From Thermomicrobium sp. 4228-Ro (GTDB lineage Bacteria > Chloroflexota > Chloroflexia > Thermomicrobiales > Thermomicrobiaceae): a DNA stretch of 64,000 bases. Below, piece by piece: positions 7,282 through 16,127 of this stretch (positions are counted from its first letter, which is position 1; every line of letters starts with the position of its first letter). The notes below the pieces were generated by a model. That model was not told where the DNA came from. It worked only from the letters and a program-made list of their open reading frames with translations, and did not search any database. Location of the stretch: assembly GCF_026241205.1 (NCBI RefSeq), contig NZ_JAPFQM010000001.1, forward strand, positions 62,001 through 126,000. Reading direction: 5' to 3'. Position numbers and translations under genes: made by a program.

Positions 7282-7704
7282 ATGAACCTCCAGCACTGGT
7301 ACGACAAGTTCGAGTACAACCTTCGAAAGACCTACGACTTCCATCGCCACGTCATGAAGCCACTCGAGGTGCCTGCACCCCCCAGTGTCCACGAAGCCCT
7401 TCCCCTCATCGAGGGCTATCTCCAAATAGCCGGAGCCTACTTCGACATCCCCATCACCAACGCGTTGGAGCTAGCTCTCGTATACCCCTCGACGGCGGCA
7501 GAGGTGTGGGCTGCTGCCGTCATGCACAAGAACCCCCATGTGGCGCGGGAGAAGGCCCGCGCCATCGTCGCCGACGCCGCCGCCATGGGTTACCTCAACT
7601 CCCTCTCCCTCGATGACATCATCAAGTACACCTACGAAGAGTTCCGCGAGAAGCAACTGGAAGAGTACGAAGCGATGCTGGCAGCACGGGGAGGGGCACG
7701 ATGA
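7282..7704 (+). CDS. Unrecognised small prophage protein, paralogue of the previous gene
   Basis: 140 residues, with the same plan as the 6823 protein plus a charged C-terminal extension (EEFREKQLEEYEAML). Start follows GGAAGGAAGGAG. The 80-base leader carries GGAGGGG and CCCCTCC arms with a 9-G run (7211-7219) between the genes. The stop overlaps the next start (ATGA). Confidence 0.8.
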   Translation: MNLQHWYDKFEYNLRKTYDFHRHVMKPLEVPAPPSVHEALPLIEGYLQIAGAYFDIPITNALELALVYPSTAAEVWAAAVMHKNPHVAREKARAIVADAAAMGYLNSLSLDDIIKYTYEEFREKQLEEYEAMLAARGGAR

Positions 7705-7943
7705 ACGCCCCTCTCCAAATCCTCGCCGAGTTCCTCGAAGATGCGATGAAGGGCATCCGCGAGGAGTCAGCTCGCCACTGGATCCGCTCCGCCATCCGGC
7801 ACCTGGACGAGGGGGATCACCCTCGGCACCTGGCAGCTGCCTCGTGTTGCCTCCGCGAGGCGGCGCGGTACACCCGGAGACAAGACCTCCGGAACTGGTT
7901 GCAGTCTCTGGCAAGCCATCTGGAACGCGAAGCGTGGAGGTGA
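7701..7943 (+). CDS. Unrecognised small prophage protein
   Basis: 80 residues, helical, histidine/arginine-rich. It starts inside the previous stop (4-base overlap), so it is translationally coupled, with GGGGAGGGG upstream. No domain recognised. Confidence 0.7.
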   Translation: MNAPLQILAEFLEDAMKGIREESARHWIRSAIRHLDEGDHPRHLAAASCCLREAARYTRRQDLRNWLQSLASHLEREAWR

Positions 7944-7946
7944 GTC

Positions 7947-8366
7947 ATGGATCTGCGAGACCGCATCTACCACCTCCAGCGCAATGACACTGTCGTGGCG
8001 CAGGGGCTCGAGCCCCTGCGCCGACACCTCGACGCAATCGAAGCGTTGTTTCAGGAACTCGCGCCTGCTTTGCGCGAGGAGTACGGGCCATCAGCGCAGG
8101 TGTGGCTGGCCTCGCTCCGCATCTCCCTCCAAGCCGAGGCCACCGCAGCCCGTCTTCTTGCCGACGCCACCTCAGCTGTCGACACACCCGCCACCCGCAT
8201 CGCCCTCGAGGCCATCCGGAGGTGCTCCGAGGCCATCCGAATTCTCTCCTACCGTCGTTTCGAGTGCTTGTGGGAGGTGCTGGCCCTGCGCGAGGGAACC
8301 CGGGACCGTGCCGACCTCGCTCAGCAGCTCCTGGATGAGTTGCACCGTTGTGCCGCCATTCATTGA
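7947..8366 (+). CDS. Unrecognised small prophage protein
   Basis: 139 residues, long amphipathic helices (about 20-60 and 80-135) suggesting a helical bundle or coiled coil. It starts 4 bases after the previous stop with GGAGGTGAG upstream. No domain recognised. Confidence 0.7.
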   Translation: MDLRDRIYHLQRNDTVVAQGLEPLRRHLDAIEALFQELAPALREEYGPSAQVWLASLRISLQAEATAARLLADATSAVDTPATRIALEAIRRCSEAIRILSYRRFECLWEVLALREGTRDRADLAQQLLDELHRCAAIH

Positions 8367-8379
8367 TGGGAGGAACACC

Positions 8380-8694
8380 GTGAATCCCTGGGATGTCCTC
8401 GAGACCGCGCTCCGTATCGTCCAGCGCTACCTCGATACCGATGATGCTCATTTTATCGCTGCTCAACTCGTTGCTGATTACGGAGCTGCAGTCCTAGATG
8501 GGAACCGTGATTGGCGAGAGGAGGTGCGAGAGGCACAGTGGGAGGTGGAGCGATACGCCAAACGCCATGCGTACTACGCACCGTGGAACCCCTGGGACGA
8601 AGAGGACTGGGCTTACCTCGAGAACCGCATCCTCGAGACACTGCAGGAAAGGGGCGAGCATGCGGATCCGGTGTCGCATCCGTCTGGGCCGTAA
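8380..8694 (+). CDS. Unrecognised small prophage protein
   Basis: 104 residues from a GTG preceded by GGGAGGAACACC. The C-terminal part is rich in aromatic residues (YYAPWNPWDEEDW). Its last 35 bases overlap the next gene in another frame, consistent with tight operon packing. No domain recognised. Confidence 0.65.
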   Translation: MNPWDVLETALRIVQRYLDTDDAHFIAAQLVADYGAAVLDGNRDWREEVREAQWEVERYAKRHAYYAPWNPWDEEDWAYLENRILETLQERGEHADPVSHPSGP

Positions 8695-8821
8695 CCGCTG
8701 GTTCGCACTCCTCTACCTGGATCCCGACAGGGCAAAGGTCCTGTCGGGACCTACGCTGGGAGAACTCATGCAGCGAGTACTGGACTACCTGCTGACGATC
8801 AACGAGGAGGTTCCCTCATGA
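8660..8821 (+). CDS. Unrecognised very small basic protein
   Basis: 53 residues starting at 8660 after GGAAAGGGGCG. Basic beta-like N terminus (MRIRCRIRLGRNRWF), then a helix. Overlaps the previous gene by 35 bp and the next start by ATGA. Short enough that expression is only inferred from the ribosome site and the coupling. Confidence 0.6.
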   Translation: MRIRCRIRLGRNRWFALLYLDPDRAKVLSGPTLGELMQRVLDYLLTINEEVPS

Positions 8822-9300
8822 CCGGACTAGAGCTGCTGAACTGGATCCGCGAACTGCATCGGATATCACCAGAGGTGATATCCGGAGACAAGGACCTCCA
8901 GGACTTCTGGAGCCAGGTTGAATCCTGGTTCCAGACTGTCACCGAGGCAGTTTCCTCCCTCGACTCTCTGCTGCCTGGCCAGGACACCGTGTTCCGTGTC
9001 CTCGAGGCGCTGCGCGAGAGCCTCCGCTGGGAACTGAAGCTGAATCGGTTCCTGCTCCCAGCTATCCAAAACCGTCAACCTAGCGATACCACGGCGCACC
9101 ACGTGGCATCCGTCTTCGGGATGATGTCCGGGGATCTTTTGGACCGCATTTTCACCCGCCTCGCCGTTCTCGCCGAAATCCTCGGTGTCCTCGATGGCAC
9201 CGTCGAGTTTCCCGAGGAGGCCTACCTCACCTACCAGGAGCTGTGGGGCATGGCCCAGGTAACCGATGCTCTCCATGCGGCACAAGACCTGGACGCATAA
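8818..9300 (+). CDS. Unrecognised small prophage protein
   Basis: 160 residues, acidic and helical, start coupled to the previous stop (ATGA). A short DNA palindrome, GGATATCACCAGAGGTGATATCC (8861-8883), lies inside the coding sequence and could be a regulatory site. No domain recognised. Confidence 0.7.
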   Translation: MTGLELLNWIRELHRISPEVISGDKDLQDFWSQVESWFQTVTEAVSSLDSLLPGQDTVFRVLEALRESLRWELKLNRFLLPAIQNRQPSDTTAHHVASVFGMMSGDLLDRIFTRLAVLAEILGVLDGTVEFPEEAYLTYQELWGMAQVTDALHAAQDLDA

Positions 9301-9323
9301 GGAAGAGAGAAAGGAAGGAAGCC

Positions 9324-9701
9324 GTGCAGGATCCGAGATCCGTGTCGTTCCTCGAGAGCCTGGACATCGCGTTCCGTGCTGAACCCCTGGCCGTCACCAC
9401 CTATGGTGACGGTGAGCACACCACGGCCCGCTACCGCTACCTGGTGGAGGCTTACCCGACGGAGCACCGAGAGGGAGGAATCCGCGGAGTCCTCGCCATG
9501 GTGGCCCGGCGAAGCCTGGGCGTCTCCTTCGCCTGGGAGGAGGTGCGTTGGGCCGACGGCGCACCGCTCTCGGAGGCTGAGGCCTGGGTCGCAATGGAGC
9601 TTTTGCTCCGCCACATCGCGGCACAACTGCTTTACCAGCACGCCTACGTCGCCGTGAAGGCAGGCGAGGTTCCCGTCAGGGAGGAGCAGCTCGATGCCTG
9701 A
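9324..9701 (+). CDS. Unrecognised small prophage protein
   Basis: 125 residues from a GTG 6 bases after AAGGAAGGAA. Beta-strand-rich first half (ARYRYLVEAYPTE), then a helix and a short acidic tail. The stop overlaps the start of the next gene (GATGCCTGA). No domain recognised. Confidence 0.7.
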   Translation: MQDPRSVSFLESLDIAFRAEPLAVTTYGDGEHTTARYRYLVEAYPTEHREGGIRGVLAMVARRSLGVSFAWEEVRWADGAPLSEAEAWVAMELLLRHIAAQLLYQHAYVAVKAGEVPVREEQLDA

Positions 9702-10164
9702 CCCAGCACTCTTCCGGAAACACATCCCCGTCTGGCTCGATGCCACCGTCGCGGAGCAGCTGGAGCGTATCCTCCTCCCCGGCACCCACCCCGCAACCAT
9801 GCTCCGTCTCATCCTCCGTGCTGCCCTCCGCGAGGTGACCGAGACCCAGCTCTCCGAGGGGGTGCGACAGGTCGCCACCCTCGCCTGGGCCGCTGTCGCT
9901 CCGCGCCGCCGGAGACCCGCCATCGTCGAGGTGCTGCCGCGCCTCGTCGACGAGCACCTCGAGGCCCTGGGTGCGAGCTACGCCACCCGGGCCAAGGTTT
10001 ATGCACTGCTGCTCCCTCTCTCCCCGCTCCAGCGCCTCGCACTCCTCGTCGAGGGGGCGAGGCAGGCCCGCCAGGCACTCGGGGGTGGAGCGCCCACCGA
10101 GGATGCCGGTGCGGAAGCGGCAGACGAGGAGAGAGTAGAAGATTGGGAGGTGGACGATGCCTGA
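9694..10164 (+). CDS. Small prophage protein with ribbon-helix-helix-like N terminus
   Basis: 156 residues. The N terminus (IPVWLDATVAEQLERIL, then a helix TMLRLILRAALREV) follows the strand-helix-helix plan of MetJ/Arc-type DNA-binding proteins, but this is a weak match by eye. The C-terminal 30 residues are acidic and probably disordered. It overlaps both neighbours by 8 bp. Confidence 0.55.
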   Translation: MPDPALFRKHIPVWLDATVAEQLERILLPGTHPATMLRLILRAALREVTETQLSEGVRQVATLAWAAVAPRRRRPAIVEVLPRLVDEHLEALGASYATRAKVYALLLPLSPLQRLALLVEGARQARQALGGGAPTEDAGAEAADEERVEDWEVDDA

Positions 10165-10714
10165 CCGCAACCGACGAGAGGAGAAGAGGATGACGACACT
10201 CGGGAAGCTCGCGAGACTGCATGAGCATGGACTCCCGGATCGTGTCCGCTGGGGGGCGGTAGCCGACACCGTCCTCCAGTGCCTGGAACAGCCACCATAC
10301 CCACCGGAGCGCTTCTGGGCCATCGACCCGCGAGGACCGCTCCGCGGTGCCTGGGTCGGGGATGAGCATTCCGTCACGGTACCCTTCCGCGAACTCGGCA
10401 AGCTCTACCAGGCGGTCTTCTTGCACTCCCACCCACCCGGTATGCCACCCACCGTCCATGATGCCTACCATGCCGTCATCGCCGCTTCCCCGCTGCTGGT
10501 CGTCGTCGAGGGAGAGACTGCCCACCTGGTCATGGTGTGGCATGACCGCTCCCCTGGCCTCGTCGGCACGCTCCTCTGGGAGGCACCGGACCTCCGGGCC
10601 GGGCTGCGCCGAGCCAGGGGTAGCTGGAGGCGCGTACCGCTCCACGAGGTGGGCGAAGCGATACGGGAACTCGAGGAACGCTGGCAGCAGTTCCTCCTCG
10701 CGCTGGAGGAATGA
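10157..10714 (+). CDS. Putative JAB/MPN-like metalloprotein
   Basis: 185 residues (or 174 if the start at 10190, after GAGGAGAAGAGG, is used). The centre has strand-loop VFLHSHPPGMPPTVHDA with H90, H92 and D102. This is close to the JAMM zinc motif (H-x-H-x7-S-x2-D), except that the spacer is one residue short and threonine replaces serine. JAB proteins cleave isopeptide or cysteine-adduct bonds, and phage versions act in tail assembly or against ubiquitin-like defences. Activity is uncertain. Position in the accessory operon rather than the tail block argues against a tail role. Confidence 0.5.
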   Translation: MPDRNRREEKRMTTLGKLARLHEHGLPDRVRWGAVADTVLQCLEQPPYPPERFWAIDPRGPLRGAWVGDEHSVTVPFRELGKLYQAVFLHSHPPGMPPTVHDAYHAVIAASPLLVVVEGETAHLVMVWHDRSPGLVGTLLWEAPDLRAGLRRARGSWRRVPLHEVGEAIRELEERWQQFLLALEE

Positions 10715-10715
10715 C

Positions 10716-11204
10716 ATGTACCTGTGTGGACGATGTCACGGTACGGGTACCCATCAGGGCAGCCGCTGCCCAGTCTGCGGTGGCTGGGGAGTTCTGCCGG
10801 GTATCCACTCCACCTGCAGCCGTTGCGGTGGCAAGGGTGCGGATAGCCGTGGCTACACTTGCCACCTCTGCTACGGGAAGGGCTGGGTAGCCTCCACGGT
10901 CCAGTACGAGGACCCACGCGTCACCCGTATCCCGGTTGCCACCCTCGCAGCGGTGTGGATCTCGGCGCGAGCCGGTGAACCCTCCCCAGTAGGGGAGCGG
11001 ACCACTGGTCTCGCGGCGGGTATCCTTCTCGCGCTGCAACGACATCGTGAGGAAACCGGACTCGAACCCGGGGAGCAGATCCGCCACCTCCTGCGCGAGG
11101 GTGGCTGGATCCTCATCGCACCAGATGGGATCTGGCACCTGGTGGAGGGCAAAACGCCTACGAGGATCGTGATGTTCCCGGCTCTCGGTTCCCAGGGATC
11201 ATGA
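10716..11204 (+). CDS. Protein with DnaJ-type four-repeat zinc finger
   Basis: 162 residues. Residues 4-56 contain four CxxCxGxG-like repeats (CGRCHGTG, CPVCGGWG, CSRCGGKG, CHLCYGKG), the pattern of the DnaJ central cysteine-rich domain that binds two zinc ions. There is no J domain. The C-terminal 100 residues are unrecognised. Start overlaps the previous stop region (GGAGGAATGACATG). It may bind unfolded protein or simply be a metal-stabilised adaptor. Confidence 0.75.
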   Translation: MYLCGRCHGTGTHQGSRCPVCGGWGVLPGIHSTCSRCGGKGADSRGYTCHLCYGKGWVASTVQYEDPRVTRIPVATLAAVWISARAGEPSPVGERTTGLAAGILLALQRHREETGLEPGEQIRHLLREGGWILIAPDGIWHLVEGKTPTRIVMFPALGSQGS

Positions 11205-11213
11205 GAAGGGAGA

Positions 11214-11486
11214 ATGCAAATGGCAGCACAGGAAATCACGTTATCTCGGATCCTCCGCGAACTCCGTGAGAAGCACGACATGAGCCAGTACCGTCTCGCC
11301 AAGTTGATCAACGTCGACCACTCCTACATCTCGCGGTTGGAGTCTGGTCAACGACGACCTAGCTATGACATCCTCCTCGCCATCGCGAGTGCCCTCGGCC
11401 TCGAGACCGAGGAGCGGAAGATCCTCTTTGCCAGCGCCGGTTACCTGCTCCCGGAGGAGATCGAGGCTATTCTCCGCAAGCGCTAG
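11214..11486 (+). CDS. XRE-family helix-turn-helix regulator
   Basis: 90 residues with a Cro/CI-type HTH at about 10-64 (LREKHDMSQYRLAKLINVDHS, then YISRLESGQRRPSY), which would bind DNA as a dimer. It sits near the end of the operon of unknown small genes, the position taken by Aca-type autorepressors in anti-defence operons. This is suggestive only. A 125-bp gap follows. Confidence 0.85.
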   Translation: MQMAAQEITLSRILRELREKHDMSQYRLAKLINVDHSYISRLESGQRRPSYDILLAIASALGLETEERKILFASAGYLLPEEIEAILRKR

Positions 11487-11620
11487 GCGAGGGAAGCACG
11501 ATGAGTCCTGGTGCGAGAGCCGACGCGAGAGTCGCCGACCTCTCTCCCGTGAGTCACCGCCTGCTCACGCAACCGGAGAGGAGGCATGAACGTTGAAAAC
11601 GAGAGAAAGGGGTGACGGCG

Positions 11621-12157
11621 ATGGTATCACACATGTCGATGCTGGAAGAGATCTTGCGCGAAGCCGTCTGCTACGACGAGGGAGAGGAGGGCTGGCTCTG
11701 CGAGATCCCCGGGGAGGAGGATCTCTGGGCACGCGGGAGGACAAAGGAGGAGGCCCTCGAGGAACTCGCCACCCTCCTCGAGGAGAAGGAAGCCGACGGA
11801 GACGAGGGTATCCAGCTCCTCCGACATCCCGGTCCACCGGGTCTCTTCGGGATTCCCTGGCGCTGGATACTGATCCCCTCGCTCCTCCTGGTCTCCCTCC
11901 TGGTCACCCTCGTGGTCCTCGCGGACCACCCGGACCAGGTGCAGCCCGTGTCACCCACGGCGAACCTCTGGTCAGCACCGATACCTTCGGCACCGAGTAT
12001 CCAGAGGGAGCCAGCGGCGAGCCCCAGGGGAGACTGGTACTCGGAGTTCTTCCGCGAGTGGAAGCAGGAGCAGCGCCTCCGCGAACTCGAGACCCGCCTG
12101 GCCCTCTGCTCCGACCCGGATACCGGCCTCTACACCCGGGCCACCCTCTGCCGCTGA
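11621..12157 (+). CDS. Membrane-anchored protein with HicB-like N terminus
   Basis: 178 residues from an ATG 8 bases after AAAGGGG. The first 50 residues resemble a HicB-like fold (GWLCEIPGEEDLWARGRT, then EEALEELATLL). There is one hydrophobic membrane segment at about 83-105 (ILIPSLLLVSLLVTLVVLA), then a proline-rich linker and a charged helix. No HicA partner is next to it, so it is not an obvious toxin-antitoxin pair. Last gene of the left operon. Confidence 0.65.
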   Translation: MVSHMSMLEEILREAVCYDEGEEGWLCEIPGEEDLWARGRTKEEALEELATLLEEKEADGDEGIQLLRHPGPPGLFGIPWRWILIPSLLLVSLLVTLVVLADHPDQVQPVSPTANLWSAPIPSAPSIQREPAASPRGDWYSEFFREWKQEQRLRELETRLALCSDPDTGLYTRATLCR

Positions 12158-12174
12158 CTCCGGCGACCAAAGAA

Positions 12175-12213
12175 AAAGGGGATCAGGCCACGTGGCCTGA
12201 TCCCCTTTCGTTT
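12175..12213. terminator. Bidirectional terminator between left operon and late operon
   Basis: A perfect 34-base palindrome (12175-12208) centred on CACGTG, with A-rich sequence on its left and T-rich on its right, so it works in both directions. It separates the + strand left operon from the convergent - strand late operon. Confidence 0.9.
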
Positions 12214-12248
12214 TCCCGTCGCAATGGAACCAGCAGCACCCTGGGATG

Positions 12249-12596
12249 TCACCGAGCCGGTCCGCTCCCCTCATCCAGCGGCGGGAACTCGATGACGCCG
12301 AAACTCGCCGGTGGCCCTGCCACTGCAGTTGGCCCCTCGTCGCCACCACGCTTCACGTAACGCACCGTGAGGCTGGCAGCTGCCGCGAGGGCGAGTCCTG
12401 CACCCAACGCCTCCTGCAGGCTGGCGGGTGCGAACCGGGCTACCGCTGCCACCGCGACACCCACGACCAGTGCTACCAGCGGGGTGAAGCGCCCACGGAG
12501 AGAGGGTACTGCCTCGATGATCGTCTGCACCAGGAACACCACGAGCATGATGGCTTGGAAGCCACCGAGGAGGATCCCGCTGACGTCGACCTCCAT
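12249..12596 (-). CDS. Putative holin
   Basis: 115 residues with a short N terminus, hydrophobic segments at about 8-27 and 37-56 and a third at about 62-78, then a charged hydrophilic tail. That topology and the position directly after the endolysin gene fit a holin that permeabilises the membrane for lysis. Last gene of the late operon. The stop of the endolysin is one base from this ATG. Confidence 0.7.
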   Translation of the reverse strand: MEVDVSGILLGGFQAIMLVVFLVQTIIEAVPSLRGRFTPLVALVVGVAVAAVARFAPASLQEALGAGLALAAAASLTVRYVKRGGDEGPTAVAGPPASFGVIEFPPLDEGSGPAR

Positions 12597-12597
12597 C

Positions 12598-14067
12598 TCA
12601 CGCTCCCTCCTTCCGCTGCTCGAGCTGCGCGACCAGGCGAGAGCCAGCCTCCACGACGGCGCGGAGATCCGCGGCTGCCTGCTCGAGGAGAGCGACGAAG
12701 CCGCTCAGCTCGTGAGCCAGCTGCTCCCGCTCTTGTTCACGCGCCTCCTCCCGCGCCGCCTGCAGCCGCTGCAGCTCCTCGCGCAGCTCCAGCAACTCCG
12801 CGCCGACGCGCCCTAGCACCACGTGGTAGTCCTCCGCTTTCCCGATATCGGGTCGGTGCTCGAATCGCGCCCTCTCGAAATATTGCACCGTCACCCCGTT
12901 CTCCCGGAACTCCTCCGTCAGGGGCCAGCCGAACAGCGCGACACCACCCCGTTCCTCCCAGAAGCGGCGGAAGCCTCCGCCGAGGTGAGCACCGAAGGGA
13001 CCGACCTGGATGACCGCTCCCTTGTCTTCCACCGGGAGACCACCCGCACCCACCAGCGAGAGGAAACGATCCCAGGGGAAATACGGCCCCGGGTCCGTGT
13101 GGCGACCCGAGCCGCCGCCATACTGGGGCTGGTCCGGATCCGGCACGTCGACGTGACCAGCGATCCCAGGAATGCCAGCGAGGAGAGCGGATCTATCGAC
13201 TCGCCGCACCGGAATCCCGTGCCGCTGGCAGATCTGTCCCACCAGGGCCGCTGCCACCCGCAGCGTCTCCTCCTCCACCGGAGGATTCTGCCTCGCGTAT
13301 CCCACCATCTCCACGTTCACGGAGGCCTGGTTCACCGCGAAGTTCCCGGCAGTCCACGCCGTGTCGCCTTCGGACACCAGCTGGGCGATCCGGACCGGTT
13401 CCGATGGGTCATCTCGCCCCACGACATAATGTGCCGACGCTTGGGAGCGTGGGTTCCGGAGCCAGTTCACCGACGACGTGAAACCGCCCTCCGTCGTGTG
13501 GAGGATGACCCAGAGAACGCGCTTGCCGCCGCGCCCACGCGTGAAATTGGTCTCCGGTGCGGGCAGCCACTGCGCCGCGGGATCCAGCATAGCTGTCACC
13601 TCCTCGTGCCGAGACATGAAGTCCAGGACCGAAGCGATGTACCCTTCGGGGTCATTGCCGTCTCCGCGTGGAGCCCAGAGAGGGATGATGGCCTCCACGC
13701 TGACCGCGCCGCTTCGTGCATAGGGGTAGCGCGTATCGACGAGACGATGCGCGGCATCGCGGAAACCCTCGGTCCAGGAGGGGTAGCGGATGAATCGCCC
13801 CTTCTCCGTCTCTATCGGTTCCCCCACACCCGTCGAGCTGCTCCTGGTGCTCCCGGGGTTCTTCGTGTCGTACTTCGCCACGATGCCACGAGTACCGAAA
13901 CGAGACTCGTGCCAGAAGACGGCCAGGAGGAACGAGGGATCAACTCCCTCGGAGGCGATGGCATCGTAGCTCTGCTCCGCCTCCCCTGCTGCCGGTGACC
14001 CGAAGGAGACGAGGATATCTCGGAAGCGCCCCCTGGATATCCTGGGAGAGACACCGACGACTCTCAC
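12598..14067 (-). CDS. Endolysin: glucosaminidase plus N-acetylmuramoyl-L-alanine amidase
   Basis: 489 residues from a GTG that overlaps the previous stop (GTGA). An N-terminal glucosaminidase-like domain (about 25-160) has catalytic E54 in HESRFGT. A central amidase_2/PGRP domain (about 180-335) has likely zinc ligands H190, H305 and D325 (HTDPGP). Then comes a G-x-P-L-T ... QYFER module (about 372-405), also present in the two secreted proteins at 42725 and 44117, and a long C-terminal coiled coil (about 420-480). It degrades host peptidoglycan at lysis. Confidence 0.9.
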   Translation of the reverse strand: MRVVGVSPRISRGRFRDILVSFGSPAAGEAEQSYDAIASEGVDPSFLLAVFWHESRFGTRGIVAKYDTKNPGSTRSSSTGVGEPIETEKGRFIRYPSWTEGFRDAAHRLVDTRYPYARSGAVSVEAIIPLWAPRGDGNDPEGYIASVLDFMSRHEEVTAMLDPAAQWLPAPETNFTRGRGGKRVLWVILHTTEGGFTSSVNWLRNPRSQASAHYVVGRDDPSEPVRIAQLVSEGDTAWTAGNFAVNQASVNVEMVGYARQNPPVEEETLRVAAALVGQICQRHGIPVRRVDRSALLAGIPGIAGHVDVPDPDQPQYGGGSGRHTDPGPYFPWDRFLSLVGAGGLPVEDKGAVIQVGPFGAHLGGGFRRFWEERGGVALFGWPLTEEFRENGVTVQYFERARFEHRPDIGKAEDYHVVLGRVGAELLELREELQRLQAAREEAREQEREQLAHELSGFVALLEQAAADLRAVVEAGSRLVAQLEQRKEGA

Positions 14068-14273
14068 GACTCCGCGTCCTCCCTGGCGAAGCGCGCTACC
14101 CTCGCACCGGGCAGCAACGGGGAGCGGAGGTAGTAGCGGCGTTGCTCGTTCAGTCGCATCCGGCGCTCCAGTTCCTGCACCTTCCGTTGCGCCATGGTGA
14201 TCTCCTGCCACTGCCGGTCATGCGTCTCCTTCGGGCTACCGATGGAGAAGAGGCCGCGCAAGATCCCCATCAT
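14064..14273 (-). CDS. Small lysis-region protein
   Basis: 69 residues, coiled-coil centre (QWQEITMAQRKVQELERRM). Overlaps both neighbours by 4 bp, so it is translationally coupled between the membrane protein and the endolysin. Unrecognised; a lysis accessory role is inferred from position only. Confidence 0.65.
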   Translation of the reverse strand: MMGILRGLFSIGSPKETHDRQWQEITMAQRKVQELERRMRLNEQRRYYLRSPLLPGARVARFAREDAES

Positions 14274-14494
14274 GGCGACCTCCTCTCCAACTTCTCGATA
14301 GCCCTCTCAGCCAGGTTGGTGGTGGAGAGCGCGATCTCTCGCCAGGCATCGCGCTCCTTGGCCACCTCCTGGTAGTGCCATCCGAAAACCCACCAACCCC
14401 GGGCACCCGCGATCAGGATCAGGAGCAGCAGCGCCACGCTTCCCAGATCCGACAGTGCCGCGAGGAGTTCAGGGTTCAGGATCTCCACACCCAC
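14270..14494 (-). CDS. Small membrane protein of the lysis region
   Basis: 74 residues with one membrane segment at about 14-36 (DLGSVALLLLILIAGARGWW) followed by a charged helix. Either a second holin or antiholin, or an i-spanin-like protein. The stop-start overlap with the next gene indicates coupling. Confidence 0.6.
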   Translation of the reverse strand: MGVEILNPELLAALSDLGSVALLLLILIAGARGWWVFGWHYQEVAKERDAWREIALSTTNLAERAIEKLERRSP

Positions 14495-14512
14495 CCCCTT
14501 CCACCAGTCTCG

Positions 14513-16085
14513 TTACCCGAGGAAGACGATTTGCAAGCGGTTGAAGGTTCCGGCAGTCGCCTCGCCGTAAGTGGAGCGCGAGGTGCTGCACCAGATCACG
14601 ACGTCGATGGTGTCGTTGACGGCGCAGGGCAGGAGGATCTGCCCCGCAGCCTGGACATAGTCAGCCGTGTTGATGTTCTGGTCATAGATAAAGTGCTCGA
14701 CGCCATTCTTCCGCACTCGGAGCGAGACTCTGCCGCCACCGCTAGCACCATTGAGGAAGACCGCTACGACCACGAGGTAGAGCCCCCCCGAGGCCGACGG
14801 TATACACGTTGGTCGTCGCGTTCCAGCTCCCAGCTCCCGTCAAGCTCACGGCATCCGGGAAGCTCACCACCGTCGTCGTGGAGGCTGCGATGCTCTGCGA
14901 TGTCTTCTTCCCGCGGATCAAGAGGGGGCGGTTCCCGATGGTCACGTACCCCGAGACGGAGAGGTTTCCGTTGATGGAACCACCGCTGGTGAGCAGGAAG
15001 CTGGATGCGTGATAGCCGTCCACGAGGTCAGCATTGAGGTTGGTGCAGGGCGTACCGTTGGACACCGGGATCTGGCTCGCGGCGTTCCCCGCATGGTATC
15101 CATCCAGGAGATCCGCGTGGAGACTGGACCCCGATCCCTGTGGCGAGACCGCTACCGTGACCGTCTTGGTGGTGGTGTCCGCCGAGAGGCTGATATTGCT
15201 CCCGGAAGCCAGCGTCAGCGTATCCGTCGTCGCCGAGGCAGCGATGGTGGTGGTGCCGACCTTCACGTTGGAGAAGGCGTTCTGGTTCTGGAGAGCCGAC
15301 GCGTGGAGGCCATCCACCATGTCCGCGTTGAGGTTGGTACAGACGGTCCCGTTGGATACCGGGATCTGACCCGAAGCATTGCCAGCGTGATAGCTGTCGA
15401 GAAGGTCTGCATGCAGGCCAGAGCCGGAACCCTGCGGGCTCACCGCCACTGTCACCTGCTTATTCGTCGCATCCGGTGTCAGGGTAACGTTACTCCCCGC
15501 CGCCAGCTTTACCGTATCCCCGGGAGCCGTCGCGGCCACGTTGGTGCTCCCTACCTGCACCACGCCGAAGCTATTCGCGCTGCTCCCACCCGATGCCGCA
15601 ATCGTGACGCGCTTGTTGGTGGCATCGGGAGTCAACGTCACGTTGGACCCAGCGACCAGCTCGACGGTATCCGTCTTCGTCGTCGCGACGATGGTCGTAG
15701 TCCCGACCTTCACGTTGGAGAAGGCATTCTGGTTGACCTCGGCACCGGCTTGGATCCCGTCCAGCTTACTCTTGTCCGCTGCGCTCATGAAGCCAGCGGC
15801 AGTCGTGGTCGCATCGGGATGGCTATGGAATGCCGATGCGAAAGCACTGGCATGTTGCCCATCCAGGAGATCCGCGTCCAGCCCCGAACCGGCCCCTTGC
15901 GGGGAGATCTCCGCCGGTACGTGGGTATGTGCGGGAACGGTGAGCTGACGCGCTACCCAGCGCCCCTGTGCTGCATCCCAGAGCAACAGCGACCCATCCG
16001 ATGGGTTACCGGGGATCTCGACGTCCAGGAGCTGGCGAAGGCGCGTGCCGCGAGGGATCACCCGCTGAAACGTCTCCTCGGCCAT
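14513..16085 (-). CDS. Tail fibre protein with a frame break at a G7 run
   Basis: Reading from 16085 gives repeated fibre units: DLLDGYHA/DLVDGYHA, AFSNVKVGTTTI, GSNVTLTPDATNK and QIPVSNGT. It then hits a run of seven G (coding strand, about 14786-14792). With six G the frame continues as GLGGLYLVVVAVFLNG to a stop at 14513, giving about 523 residues; as written it stops at 14742 after 447. The continuation is a plausible globular fibre tip (receptor-binding domain). Either a sequencing error or a length-variable tract that switches the tip on and off. Confidence 0.8.
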
Positions 16086-16127
16086 GGACCTCTCCCGTTC
16101 AGGATTCAGCAGCTCCTCGCGGAGCCG

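Noticed and set aside
11501-11596. 31-codon + frame between the XRE and membrane-protein genes
   Set aside because: Too short and without a recognisable pattern; a ribosome-like GAGGGAAG is present but not enough to call a gene.
11621-12157. HicAB toxin-antitoxin pair
   Set aside because: Only a HicB-like N terminus is visible, joined to a membrane segment, and no small HicA-like gene is adjacent.
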